A stretch of 46,497 nt of DNA from Phellopilus nigrolimitatus (taxonomy: Eukaryota > Basidiomycota > Agaricomycetes > Hymenochaetales > Hymenochaetaceae). The notes beneath the pieces were generated by a model. The model worked only from the letters and a program-made list of their open reading frames with translations, had not been told where the DNA came from and made no database searches. Where the stretch lies: the NCBI GenBank assembly GCA_021029095.1, contig JAJOHG010000201.1, forward strand, positions 1-46,497, in the 5' to 3' direction. The translations under genes were made by a program, and so were the position numbers. Each line of letters begins with the position of its first letter. Position 1 is the first letter of the stretch. Below are positions 10,671 to 20,299 of this stretch, piece by piece.

Positions 10671-12196
10671 TCACACCAAAATCCTCGTAAGGATGTTAGC
10701 CCTCGTTTGTCTGACGAGATCCTGGAGCCTTTCAACGTCCTGCTTGCTAACATCCGAGATATCCGCCATAAGATACGCGATGTCACCTTTGCTGTCCGAG
10801 TACTGCTTTTCGACGTTGTACGGGCTGAGAATCTCGTTAACCTGCCTAAGCACGCCAGGTTGGTTGTTGTGCACGTGGCATAAACGTATTTGGTTGCGCT
10901 GGTCTGCGTCGATCGCACGCAGGTCGACTTCGGGGAAGTTGACCGAGCCGAACGTCGCTCCGAGAGTAAGGTAACGCGTCAGTGCGGACGAGACCTCCTC
11001 GCCGATCATGCGCTGTGCCTCTTCGGTCGACCCACCAATGTGAGGAGTGAGAATGACATTCGGAATAGAGCGGAGGGCGGTCGACCAGGTGTTAATTTGA
11101 TCGTCGAAGGGTGCACCATTCGCACCTGGCTCTGCCGGGAACACATCCAGCGCAGCGCCAGCCAAGTGTCCATTCTTCAAGGCAGATATTAAGGCAGGGA
11201 TGTCGACGACTTTGCCACGGGCGTTGTTGAGCAGGTAGGAGCCCTTCTTCATCTGTGCAAGCTCTTGCGCACCAATAAGATCTATCGTTTCCGGAAGCTC
11301 GGGGATATGGAGAGTAACGAAGTCCGCTTCAGAGAGGAGGCCTTCGAGCGTGGAAACTTGTCGAGCAGAACCGAGGGGCATGATGTTGACCACATCATAG
11401 AAGAGGACACGGATACCGAATGACTCTGCAAGGACTGAGAGCTGCGAACCGATGTGTCCGTAGCCGATGATGCCCAGTGTCTTCCCTCGCACTTCCCAGC
11501 AGCCCTTCGACATCTTGTTCCAAACACCTTCCTTTAGCTCGCGGGCACGGTCGAACAGCTGACGTGAGAGTGCGATGACCTCGCACATGACAAGCTCCGC
11601 TACCGACCGGGAGTTGGAGAAGGGAGAGTTGAAGACAGGGATGCCTGCGCGGGCGGCACTGTTGAGGTCGACCTGATTGGTACCAATGCAAAAGCACCCG
11701 ATGACGAGCAACTAGGTCGGGGAACGGATGAGCCTACATATATACACACATATTTATGTCGAAGACACGAGCTGCATACCTTAGAAGCAGCCTTCAGCAC
11801 TCGCTCAGTGATCTTAGTCTTGCTACGAATGCCGATGGCATGGTACTGGCCAATTTTCTCGACGAGCTCATCCTCGCTCCAGGCCTTGGTGAAGTGATCG
11901 ACTTGGAATCCCTGGGCTTTGAACGCGTTGACGGCTTCCGTGCTAATGTTCTCCAGAAGCAGGAGACGAACCTCGTCCTTGTCGACAGGCCTTAAAACAT
12001 GAGACTGGCGAATGGAGTAGGAAAGAGAGTCCTTGCGAAACCTGTCATGGAAGGTGCTCTGTGGAGGTGACTGGGACAGGGAAAGAGAAGCCATGGTTGA
12101 GATTGGAGACCTAGAGATGGAGACCGCGTTCGGGTTCGTGTTGGAAGCAGGAGTCTTGGAGGGTATAGAAATGGAGGCCGAAGGTGTTGACGACAT
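10671..12196 (-). CDS. SER3: D-3-phosphoglycerate dehydrogenase
   Basis: Catalyses the first step of serine synthesis, 3-phosphoglycerate + NAD+ to 3-phosphohydroxypyruvate, in the cytosol. Two exons (12196..11780 and 11711..10671) give 486 codons including the stop. A Ser/Pro/Thr-rich N-terminal extension of ~50 residues precedes the substrate domain (VRLLLLENIS..., GIRSKTKIT). CIGTNQVDL and the GYGHIGSQ nucleotide-binding loop follow, then catalytic Arg in NNARGKVVD, LDVFPAEPG (Glu), and catalytic His in TPHIGGSTEEAQ. A C-terminal ACT domain (IRLCHVHNNQPGVLRQVNEI) is present, as in serine-regulated enzymes, suggesting feedback control. It shares a short promoter with HIS7. An internal ATG 35 codons downstream could be an alternative start. 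Confidence 0.95.
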
Positions 12197-12424
12197 TTTT
12201 CTTCTCGTAAGGGAGGCTAAGCGAGATGGCGGGGGTGTGTGATCCGATGCACGATGAAAATAAGAGGGCGATTTACGAAAGACTTGTGCTGACCGAAGTT
12301 TTCAAAAGTATAGTGAGTCCGAGTCACATCGCCGTTGGCTCATGTATGCTGGTCGGCCGAATCCTTGTCTGGGTCCGCTTTAGCCAACCTCCTAATTACA
12401 TGCATACTTTTCTCGATCGACTAG
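12197..12424. promoter_or_regulatory. Shared SER3-HIS7 promoter with Gcn4/Cpc1-like site
   Basis: 228 bp separate the divergent ATGs of two amino-acid biosynthesis genes. At 12314-12326 lies TGAGTCCGAGTCA, two overlapping 6/7 matches to the Gcn4/Cpc1 consensus TGA(C/G)TCA in opposite orientation. General amino-acid control of both genes is a reasonable inference. A simple pattern match cannot prove binding. Confidence 0.5.
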
Positions 12425-14183
12425 ATGGGTCTCTACTTGCTCGACTACGGAGCAGGAAACGTCAGGAGTCTCGCTAATTCTCTCAAAAAGCTCGGCTATG
12501 ATTTCCAGTGGATATCATCTCCAGATGACTTCGCAAAAGCAACGGTTGGTGTCGTGAAAACTTATCTCCGAACATGCACAAGTGTTGAACAACTATTTCG
12601 AATCACAGAAACTCGTCTTTCCTGGCGTAGGGGCATTCAAGAGTGCTATCGAGCACCTGAAGTCCCGTGAATTACTCGAGCCTCTTAGGCAGTACATTGC
12701 CTCGGGTCGACCCTACTTCGGTATATGCATTGGCCTCCAAGTGCTTTTCGCTTCCTCCGCAGAAAACCCCGGCGTCGAAGGCTTGGCCATTATCCCATCC
12801 ACCATCAACATATTTAACAATGCAGACAAGTCCGTGCCGCACATGGGCTGGAACTCCGTCGAGTTCGTCGATCCTGAAGAAAAAGCGAAAGAGGGCGTGG
12901 ACGAGACTTCTCACTACTACTTTGTCCACTCCTATCGCGCCGCGTATGATCCAGCAAACCTCGCGGCCGCGCAATGGGTGCATGCTACGGCGCAGTACGG
13001 CGAGGAAATATTCATCGCGTCTGTGCGCAAGGGGAACGTGTTCGGCACCCAATTCCACCCCGAAAAATCAGGCGAGGCTGGCCTGCGCCTCCTGGATGCC
13101 TGGCTCGGCAAATCCGCGGAGGAGCTAACCAGCGAACCCCCCAGACCTGCCGTCATCCGCACCCCCAAGCCTCGCGATGGCCTGACTAAACGCATCATCG
13201 CATGCATGGACGTTCGTGCGAACGACGACGGCGACCTGGTCGTGACGAAGGGCGACCAGTACAACGTGCGCGAAAAGGTTGCCCCTTCCGCATCGACCGT
13301 CCAGGCCACCTCGGCAGGCGCCGTCCGCAACCTCGGCAAGCCCGTCGCGCTCGCCTCGCGCTACTTCGCCGCAGGCGCGGACGAGATCTGTCTGCTGAAC
13401 ATCACGTCTTTCCGCCACTCGCCGCTGCTCGACCAGCCGATGCTCGCCGTCGTGCGCGCAGCCGCGGAGAACATCTTTGTCCCGCTCACGATCGGCGGGG
13501 GGATCAAGGACACGGTCGACCCCGACGGCACGGCGCGCAGTGCGCTCGAGGTCGCCGGCGAGTACTTCCGTGCGGGCGCGGATAAGGTGTCTATCGGCTC
13601 CGAGGCGGTATTTGCCGTCGAGAAGCTACGCGCGAACGGGCGCGCGGACGGGACAAGCGCGATAGAGACGATCGCCGAGGCGTATGGGCGGCAGGCCGTG
13701 GTGGTGAGCATCGACCCGAAGCGCGTGTACGTCGATCTTGAGTCGTACAATGGACCATACAAAAATGAGCTCGTCATCGGTGAAGGCGCGGAGAAAGGGA
13801 AGGGCTGGTGGTACCAATGCACCGTCTCCGGAGGACGCCAGACCCGAGATCTCTCAGCGCTTCAGTTGGCTCAGGGATCAGAGGCGCTCGGGGCGGGGGA
13901 GATTCTACTGAACAGCATCGACAGAGATGGTTCTGGGAAGGGTTTCGACCTCGATCTCATTCGACTTGTCCGCAACGCCGTCACCATCCCTGTTGTCGCC
14001 AGCAGTGGTGCAGGTAGTGCTGCTCATTTTGCAGAAGTGTTCGCGAAGACGGGAGCTGAAGCTGCGCTCGCTGCTGGGATCTTCCATAGAGAAGAGGTCC
14101 AGATTGAAGAAGTAAAAATAACGATGGAGACGGCTGGCATCGCGACTAGAATACCACCTTCTAGCAAGTTGCTGATTTCTTAA
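12425..14183 (+). CDS. HIS7: Imidazole glycerol phosphate synthase, HisH-HisF fusion
   Basis: Bifunctional glutamine amidotransferase/cyclase making imidazole glycerol phosphate and AICAR in histidine synthesis. Two exons (12425..12544, 12609..14183) give 565 codons including the stop. The N-terminal class-I glutaminase starts at LLDYGAGNVRSL; its nucleophile Cys lies in GICIGLQ (usual form GICLGMQ) and its His/Glu pair in GTQFHPEKSG. After a linker near residue 245 the (βα)8 cyclase begins at KRIIACMDV, with GADEICLLNIT, the phosphate-binding IGGGIKD loop, GADKVSIGSEAV and VVASSGAG near the C-terminus. The arrangement and length match yeast His7. The coding region from 13000 on is clearly more GC-rich than the first exon. 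Confidence 0.97.
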
Positions 14184-14613
14184 AAAAACTGGAATACATG
14201 TAATTACAAGCAAGTTCATGGATATGCCATATTCATTCGAGCACTAAGTATAGAGTAAAGTACAAAGGAATCATATTCCAATCACAGACCCAAGGACAGA
14301 AATCGTCACTGACTTTACAAGGGTAGAGGGAAGGTGTCACCAAAAGGCATGTTGCAAAAGAAGACAGATGGAAAGTGAGGTGTGGTTTTACAATTGAAAC
14401 AACGGGTGGCAAAGGATATATCAAAAGACAAATGGCACCCAAAACCATCTAACAAAATAGACAGGGAGACCCAAATTGCGCATGTTTGCAGAAGAACAGA
14501 TAGAACTCAAGAAAAGGAGAGATGAGGGAAAGGGCTTGAATATAGCCCCAAACATGGCTCAACGCAAGGTATCTTCAGAGAAAACCGGAGAATGGAAGAA
14601 ACTGTTCCCGTGT
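14184..14613. other. Convergent 3' spacer HIS7/PAL1
   Basis: 430 bp between the stop codons of two convergent genes. It should hold both polyadenylation regions. No coding exon, RNA gene or repeat was recognised. Confidence 0.4.
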
Positions 14614-16250
14614 TTATCTGTTTCCTCCTCCCCGCACGACACCTTTAACCTTCCTGAGAATGCTTGTCTTCCTGGCCATACCGCCGCCGGGCGACGCGGC
14701 AGTTTCACCAGGGGAGCTAGGCCCATCAAAATAACCGTCTTTTTCGTAACCATTGCTAGGAGGCGTCTCCGCAGGTCGAGGGGGTAAAGCCTTGTTGCTG
14801 ACCTGAGCCTTCTCCACGTATACATAATGATCGGACGAGTCTGTAGGAGATATATGACCTGCATGTGCACTCGCGTTGCGACCAAAGCGCCCAAAGAATG
14901 AGTTCTGGTGACGATGAGCTGGCCGGCCCGAGCGTCCACCATCAACAGGAGCAGAGGCGTAGTTCTCGATGGAAGAAGGAGGTGAATAGTCGTCGCCGAC
15001 TTGCGCAGAGTCTACAGGGACATTAGGCGCATCGCGCATCTTGCGGATTTTCTGCATAAGTGACTTGCTCCTTTTTGGCGCACCGGGAGACGATGCATGA
15101 CCTGGCGAGGACAAAGGCGGAGAGACTACTTCTCCGTTCGCACCAGGGAGGTTAATGGGTTGAGGCGGGGGCATGTTGCGCGCCGATGGCCTCCTCGCAG
15201 GGCGTGGCTTGCCTTCGTCAAGGTAGGTCTCACGCAGCTCCCAGCCCTCACGCGCACGAGGACGACCGTTTTGAGTGTGGCTCTCATTGCCCCCGCGGAT
15301 TGAACTTGGTGCCGACGCGTCTCCGCCACCGCCTCCGAAGAATTCTTCATACGGCTCGGGCTCGTGTATACCCCAGGCTTCTGCGATACGGTCAACTTGT
15401 TTCGGGTTCTTTGGCTGGCCATCGTGGTCTGCACTTGGATAGCCTACGGTCGGGTACGGAGAATCATAATGACCGCCTCCCATAGTATCAACTGCAGCCA
15501 ACCGCCGATCGGCGCGGAATTGTGCGGCAGACATTCGACTATCATCATCTGCGGAAGTCCAGGCCATCATCGGCGCCTTCGATTTATGGCGATTGCGAGA
15601 GGGAGCACAAGCATCGAATGGACCATCGTGGTGGAACACTTTGAGCAACAAATTGCATCAATACACCATCACCGAGCGATAAGAAGCATAAGTATACGAG
15701 ACGTACTTGGACCAACACCTGTGAAATCAAGCCTATCAATCACGTCTGCGTGGCTCGAGCCCTTTTTGGCGGGTTTGCCAGACTTGCGAGCCTTCTCCGC
15801 GGCATTAGCGGACTGAGTGACGGAGTCCTGCGAGTATGAGCGACGTGATGTAGGTGGAGCGTGCTTAGAGCCAGAAGCTGAAGTTTGTACACCGCTGTTG
15901 GAAACTATAGTCAGATTTGGCCGCAAGCGGAAATGACTGGAAGCGGCATACCCGGTCTGGCTCCTACTGATCTTGGCCCTCGGAGACTGGTCGGTTGTGC
16001 GAACGGTGACAGTGTCGCGGACAGCGGCTTCAAGCATTCTGTGATCGCGTGTGTCGTAGTGTCTGGTCGATTTCTTTACTTGCTTCGGAGGCACCTGAGG
16101 GGCCTGAGCTGATCTGGGATAGGAGTTGTCGTAGGAGAGATGAGGAGCTGGGTATATGGGGTCAAGGAAGGGATCTGAGCTGGACCTCGCTCTCTGGTGG
16201 ACAGGGCGGGAAGAGTGGGAGGAACGATGGGGGTTGGTAGACGAGGGCAT
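14614..16250 (-). CDS. PAL1: Pal1-family cell morphology protein
   Basis: Pal1 proteins act at the cortex and at endocytic sites and help keep cells cylindrical. Two exons (16250..15707, 15638..14614) give 523 codons including the stop. The family signature is split by the intron: HADVIDRLDFTGVG ends exon 1 and FHHDGPFDACAPSRNRHKS opens exon 2. An SSDPFLDPIYP motif lies near the N-terminus and is also typical. The rest is Ser/Pro/Arg-rich and probably disordered, with SKSLMQKIRKMRD and the C-terminal RKTSILRKVKGVVRGG basic segments. The reading frame stays open upstream of this ATG through ~16480, across the CGAGGG repeat, so an upstream exon or a longer N-terminus is possible. Confidence 0.85.
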
Positions 16251-16434
16251 CTCAGAAGCGGGCACGAGGTCAAGTACTGAAGCGGCGAGCAACGGTTGAT
16301 TGGGAAATCGCTTGGCTAATGGATCAGGTACGTACGGTTCCGGAAGAATTCTAAGTTTGTTGTGCGTTGCGCTCTCGGCTGTCTGACTGGAAGCGGGGAG
16401 ATCGATGGAACCGAGTAGGACGTGTAGACGACGG

Positions 16435-16470
16435 CGAAGGCGAGGGCGAGGGCGAGGGCGAGGGCGAGGG
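16435..16470 (+). repeat. CGAGGG hexanucleotide tandem repeat
   Basis: Six copies of CGAGGG, the first imperfect (CGAAGG). On the minus strand they read as Arg-Pro, Ser-Pro or Ala-Leu-like dipeptides depending on frame, directly upstream of the assigned PAL1 start. Confidence 0.9.
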
Positions 16471-16880
16471 CGATGTCGAGCGTCGAGCGGACAAGCCTAA
16501 CGGCGGAAGGTAGCGGAACAGTACAAGAGGTGCCTTTGGTTGTCGCCCAATCAACTCCACTTCAACTTCAGCATCGGCACTTTCCGAAACCTTGTTCTAC
16601 CACAGGATTAATGTGGCGTAAACCTGCTATGCGCATACACTTTCCCTCCTTCGCAGTACATTATTCATATGATGCATAGCAAAACCGGATCTTTCACCTT
16701 ATGTTTACGTCTACTGAGATAGTAAAAAAAAATCGTTTCAGTGATTAAGCTGAAGGCAAAATCAAAGCAGATCCCCTTAGAACGATGTGAAACAAGCTGT
16801 GAAATGAGCAGCTGATATGCTCCGTAGGGAATTCGAGAGACTCTTGCGCTTGCAGAATTTCGGTCGCGTTTACTGAAACT

Positions 16881-16943
16881 GGCATTCGGCACTCGGCACT
16901 CGACACTCGGCACTCGACACTCGGCACTCGACACTCGGCACTC
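16881..16943 (+). repeat. 7-bp minisatellite, nine units
   Basis: Nine tandem copies of GRCACTC (first copy GGCATTC). GG and GA starts alternate in the right part, making a 14-bp higher-order unit. It lies about 140 bp upstream of the desaturase start. Confidence 0.92.
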
Positions 16944-17079
16944 GGGAGGCTTCGTACAATACACGTGACACACCAAGTCTCACGACTCCGGTTTATGAAT
17001 ATGATGCACGTTCGCGCGCGCAGCATCGATTTGCACGTCGCTGCTGGTCGCGACTCGACTTGCTTCACTTGCACGGACA

Positions 17080-18983
17080 ATGGGAAAACCACCTCCGCTC
17101 TCCATGAGCGACGGTCCTTCACTTCCCGCTCTCTGCGAATGGTCTCGCGACGAGATCGCCGCTCGCATCCTCGCTGGCGAGTACCTCTTTATCTACCACT
17201 CCCGCGTCGTCCGCGTTACCCCGGCCTGGCTCGCCCGCCACCCGGGCGGTGAGCTTGCCATTCTTCATTTCGTCGGTCGGGATGCAACAGATGAGGTCGA
17301 CGCGTTTCATCCCGACGAGACGCTTAAGCGCATACTGGGCTATGTAGTCGCGCGCGTAAATATAGGTCCAGATGGCTGGGAGCCGTTTGTGCCGCCGTAT
17401 ATGATGGGCTGGGTTTGGAAGGAAGGGAAGGACGGTAAACGGACTTGGACGAGGGAGGCGAGCATCATACACACCACGAAGTCTGGTGTGACAGCAGAGG
17501 CGACCGGCTATCCGCATGACGAAATAAGTCCCTCGTCGCAAATCCTCCTCGTCAAGAAAGAATCCATCGACCAAGAAATAGAGATTGGAACCCCTAGCCT
17601 CGAAACGCTCTCTCCTCCGCCGAGCACGCTTTCCCGAAAAATACAGGCTCAACACTCTGCAGCGTACAAGGATCTTCACCGACGCGTCACCGACGCGGGT
17701 CTGTATAAGACGCGTTATATCACAGGCTATGGACCCGAGTTCGTCCGTTACACGCTCTTCGCCGTGCTCTCAGCTGTCTTTTACTCGAAAGGATGGTTTA
17801 TTCCGAGCGCGGTTTTCCTGGGTTTCTTTTGGCACCAGCTGACTTTCTTTGTCCATGATCTCGGTCATATGGGCGTCACTCATGATTGGGTTTGGGATCG
17901 TATCATTTCAATCTTCCTCGCTGATTTTCTTGGAGGATTGAGTGTTGGGTGGTGGGTCGCCGTGAGTGAAGTTGAGATTATCAATTGTCTCAACTAGTCT
18001 GATGTAGTCTTGTTTTGAACAGAATCACAATATACATCACCGTTAGTCTAATTTGTCTAAATACATGTAGTTCGAGAAGATGCTGATTTTGTCCTTGAGA
18101 AGTGGTCACAAATCATCCCAGCCAGTACGTTTCCCGCTATCATCTTGCTCTCTCTCGAATCTAAACGATATTGATAGTGACCCTGACATCGAGCATCTAC
18201 CCTTCTTTGCTATTTCACCACACTTCCTATCCGATCTGTACTCGTCCTACTACAAGCGAATCATGCCATTCGACTTCGCAAGTCGCATCTTTCTGCGCAT
18301 GCAACACCACCTATTTTACGTTGTACTGTCACTCGCACGTTTCAACCTTTACGCGCTATCGTATGGACACCTAATAAAGACGATCCGTGACTCTCCGAAG
18401 GCGCGCGGCGGACGCTGGAGCTGGTGGGGCGAAGTAATCGGTCTAACCACGTTTTGGATATGGTACTTCTTTGTGCTCCGAGGGACTGGCAGCTGGCAGA
18501 ATGCGTTGCTTTACTTGCTCGTGAGCCATGTGGTGACTAGTCCGTTGCACCTTCAGGTAAGTTGATTCTACCCCTCTTGGCTAACAGTTTTTTTCTCACA
18601 AATGGATTATTCAGATCGTCCTCTCTCACTTCTCTCGCTCAACCGCGGACCTTGGTCCCGTCGAGTCTTTCCCGCACAGGCAATTGCGCACGACGATAGA
18701 CGTGATCTGTCCCGAATCAATCGGGTTCATTCACGGCGGACTGCATCTGCAGGTGACACATCACCTCTTCCCGCGTCTGCCGCGCCACAATCTCAAGGCG
18801 GCGAGCAAGCTCGCCAAAGAGTTCGGGCGCGAGCAAGGGCTCGAGTATGCTGAATTTGGTTTCATTGAGGGCAACAGTGAAGTGCGAGGAGTGCTGAGGA
18901 GCGTCGCGGAGCAGGTGCGGGTGATGGGTACGATTGCAAATGCCAATATTCAGGAGGCGTTGAGCATGACGGGTAAACAATAA
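17080..18983 (+). CDS. Cytochrome b5 fusion Δ8-sphingolipid desaturase
   Basis: ER-membrane front-end desaturase that most likely introduces the Δ8 double bond into the ceramide long-chain base used for fungal glucosylceramides. Five exons (17080..17961, 18023..18041, 18103..18124, 18178..18556, 18615..18983) give 557 codons including the stop. The N-terminal cytochrome b5 domain has the haem motif HPGGELAILHFVGRDATD (residues ~54-71) and a second His in DAFHP. Desaturase His boxes are HDLGHMGVTH, NHNIHH and the front-end type QVTHH, all present. Hydrophobic segments flank boxes 1 and 3. Box 2 is encoded by consecutive exons of 19 and 22 nt. The acceptor before the 22-nt exon is AAG. Δ8 specificity is inferred from overall similarity; a fatty-acid substrate is a less likely alternative. 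Confidence 0.9.
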
Positions 18984-19220
18984 ATTTGCCGTCTCATTTC
19001 CTTACTCGTAAAATTCTTGGCTTGTACGATTTCCCCCGCCTTGGAGACAATTTGGTCTCATAGCAAAAATGAGAAATCGGGGACATGGCATAATCATATC
19101 CATTGCATGTAAGAACATGAGATCTGATGAGGACCGAGTACACGCAGAAACCCGGGAAAGTTTTGAATGGCATACAATATAACAAGGGGGAAAGCGATGT
19201 AGCAAGACGGAAGACGCTGT

Positions 19221-19966
19221 TTACTTCTTCTTGTTCGCCTCCTCCTCTGCCTTCTGTTGAGGTAAAATAAATGATATCAGCATACACAGTTTCTATCCAC
19301 GAAAGGGAGAAACAAACCTTGGCAGCGCGAAGTTTGCGCTTGCCCTCGTATCTCGCCTCGGCGCGGCTCTCACGGAGGGTGTGGTAGGCCTCAAAGTCGC
19401 GCTCTTCTGCGGTGATTTTGCGAGGAGCCTCGTGCACTGTGCCAGCCGGGAGGGGGAGCGACGAGCGGGTAGTCGCGGAGGTGAGATCATCACCCTTGTA
19501 AAATCGGATCAGGACTGGAAACGAAATTTCTAGAACAAGAAAAACACACCGTCGAGTCGCCCTGCTTGGGCTTGCCAGCCTTGCGGGGGAAGACAATGAG
19601 CTTGGCTTTGTAGGCCGTGAGCCTGTCAACATTGAGCTTCTTGCCCTCCTCGCTTAGATTCCGTCTGCGGTGGTCGACAACGATGCCGACTCCACGGGCC
19701 TCCTTCTTTCCGATGCCCGCCTCCTTGAGTTCGGCTAGAGTGAAGCCACGACCCTCGCGGATCTTGGTGTTGTAGCGGACAGTCTGTGCGCGGACGGCAG
19801 GGCGGAGGGGTTTCAGGGGGCGGACACCGAGGGTGGCAGCCTTAGTCTGGCGGGCGCGGCGGCGCCTGAGCTTGCGGCCAGGCTGGTCAAACCAGGTCCT
19901 GACGCGGCGCTGCCAGTCCTTGCGGAAATGGTTGTCGTGGAGGACGTTGTTGTGTGCGAAACCCAT
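19221..19966 (-). CDS. RPL13: 60S ribosomal protein eL13
   Basis: Structural protein of the cytosolic large ribosomal subunit. Three coding exons (19966..19550, 19494..19318, 19253..19221) give 209 codons including the stop. Family landmarks: the N-terminal [69 protein letters not shown], and the basic C-terminal end (ANKKK). The start is the ATG before GFAHNN. A 5'UTR intron is likely: a donor AAG|GTGAGA at ~20166 and an acceptor CCGTAG two bases before the ATG frame a 198-nt intron with a pyrimidine-rich 3' part. The longer frame starting at 19999 would read through that intron. Confidence 0.96.
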
Positions 19967-20282
19967 ATCTACGGAGTTGTCGGAGAGAAAGAGAGACAAA
20001 CGTCAGTACGTTGTGTCCGCGACATATTCCGTGTATCCACATCCAAAACGACCATCCACCCCATCCATCTGTCGTTTCTCTCCGTTCAACCGCCAAAATC
20101 TCCCATGCAGAACCCATGCACCCCAGCGAACGACTGCAAGAGCAAAAAGACGAAACGGCGTCTCACCTTGAGGGTAGCGACTGTCTTCGTGAGGAGGTCG
20201 GCGAACGACCGCAATCTACAGCAGACGCTTCCTTCAGGCCGAGATGCCGATCAACCGAATTGGGTATTGACTACGATTTGTC

Positions 20283-20292
20283 TAGGGTTAGG
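20283..20292 (-). promoter_or_regulatory. Telobox-like element upstream of RPL13
   Basis: TAGGGTTAGG on the plus strand (CCTAACCCTA on the RPL13 strand) is a 10-nt run of telomere-repeat type. It lies ~117 bp upstream of the inferred 5'UTR intron donor. Teloboxes bound by Tbf1/Rap1-type factors are known in fungal ribosomal-protein promoters; use here is inference. Confidence 0.4.
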
Positions 20293-20299
20293 TTACGTC

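Larger units (their letters stand above)
16251..17079. promoter_or_regulatory. Divergent PAL1/desaturase upstream region
   Basis: 829 bp between the assigned start codons. It holds the CGAGGG repeat, possibly an undetected first PAL1 exon, an A-rich run near 16725 and a 63-bp minisatellite. The last ~130 bp before 17080 are GC-rich. No further gene is supported. Confidence 0.4.

Noticed and set aside
13202..13585. Long GC-rich reading frames overlapping HIS7 on both strands
   Set aside because: Shadows of the GC-rich HisF-encoding region; the HIS7 frame explains the conservation.
12425..14183. Isoleucine in the HisH nucleophile motif (GICIG) as an inactivating change
   Set aside because: The catalytic Cys, His and Glu are all present; Leu to Ile beside the Cys is conservative.
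9105..14183. SDR-SER3-HIS7 as a secondary-metabolite cluster
   Set aside because: Two of the three are primary amino-acid enzymes, and no synthase, transporter or cluster regulator is nearby.
16881..16943. Short regular repeats considered as a CRISPR array
   Set aside because: 7-bp head-to-tail units without spacers in a fungal genome; a minisatellite.
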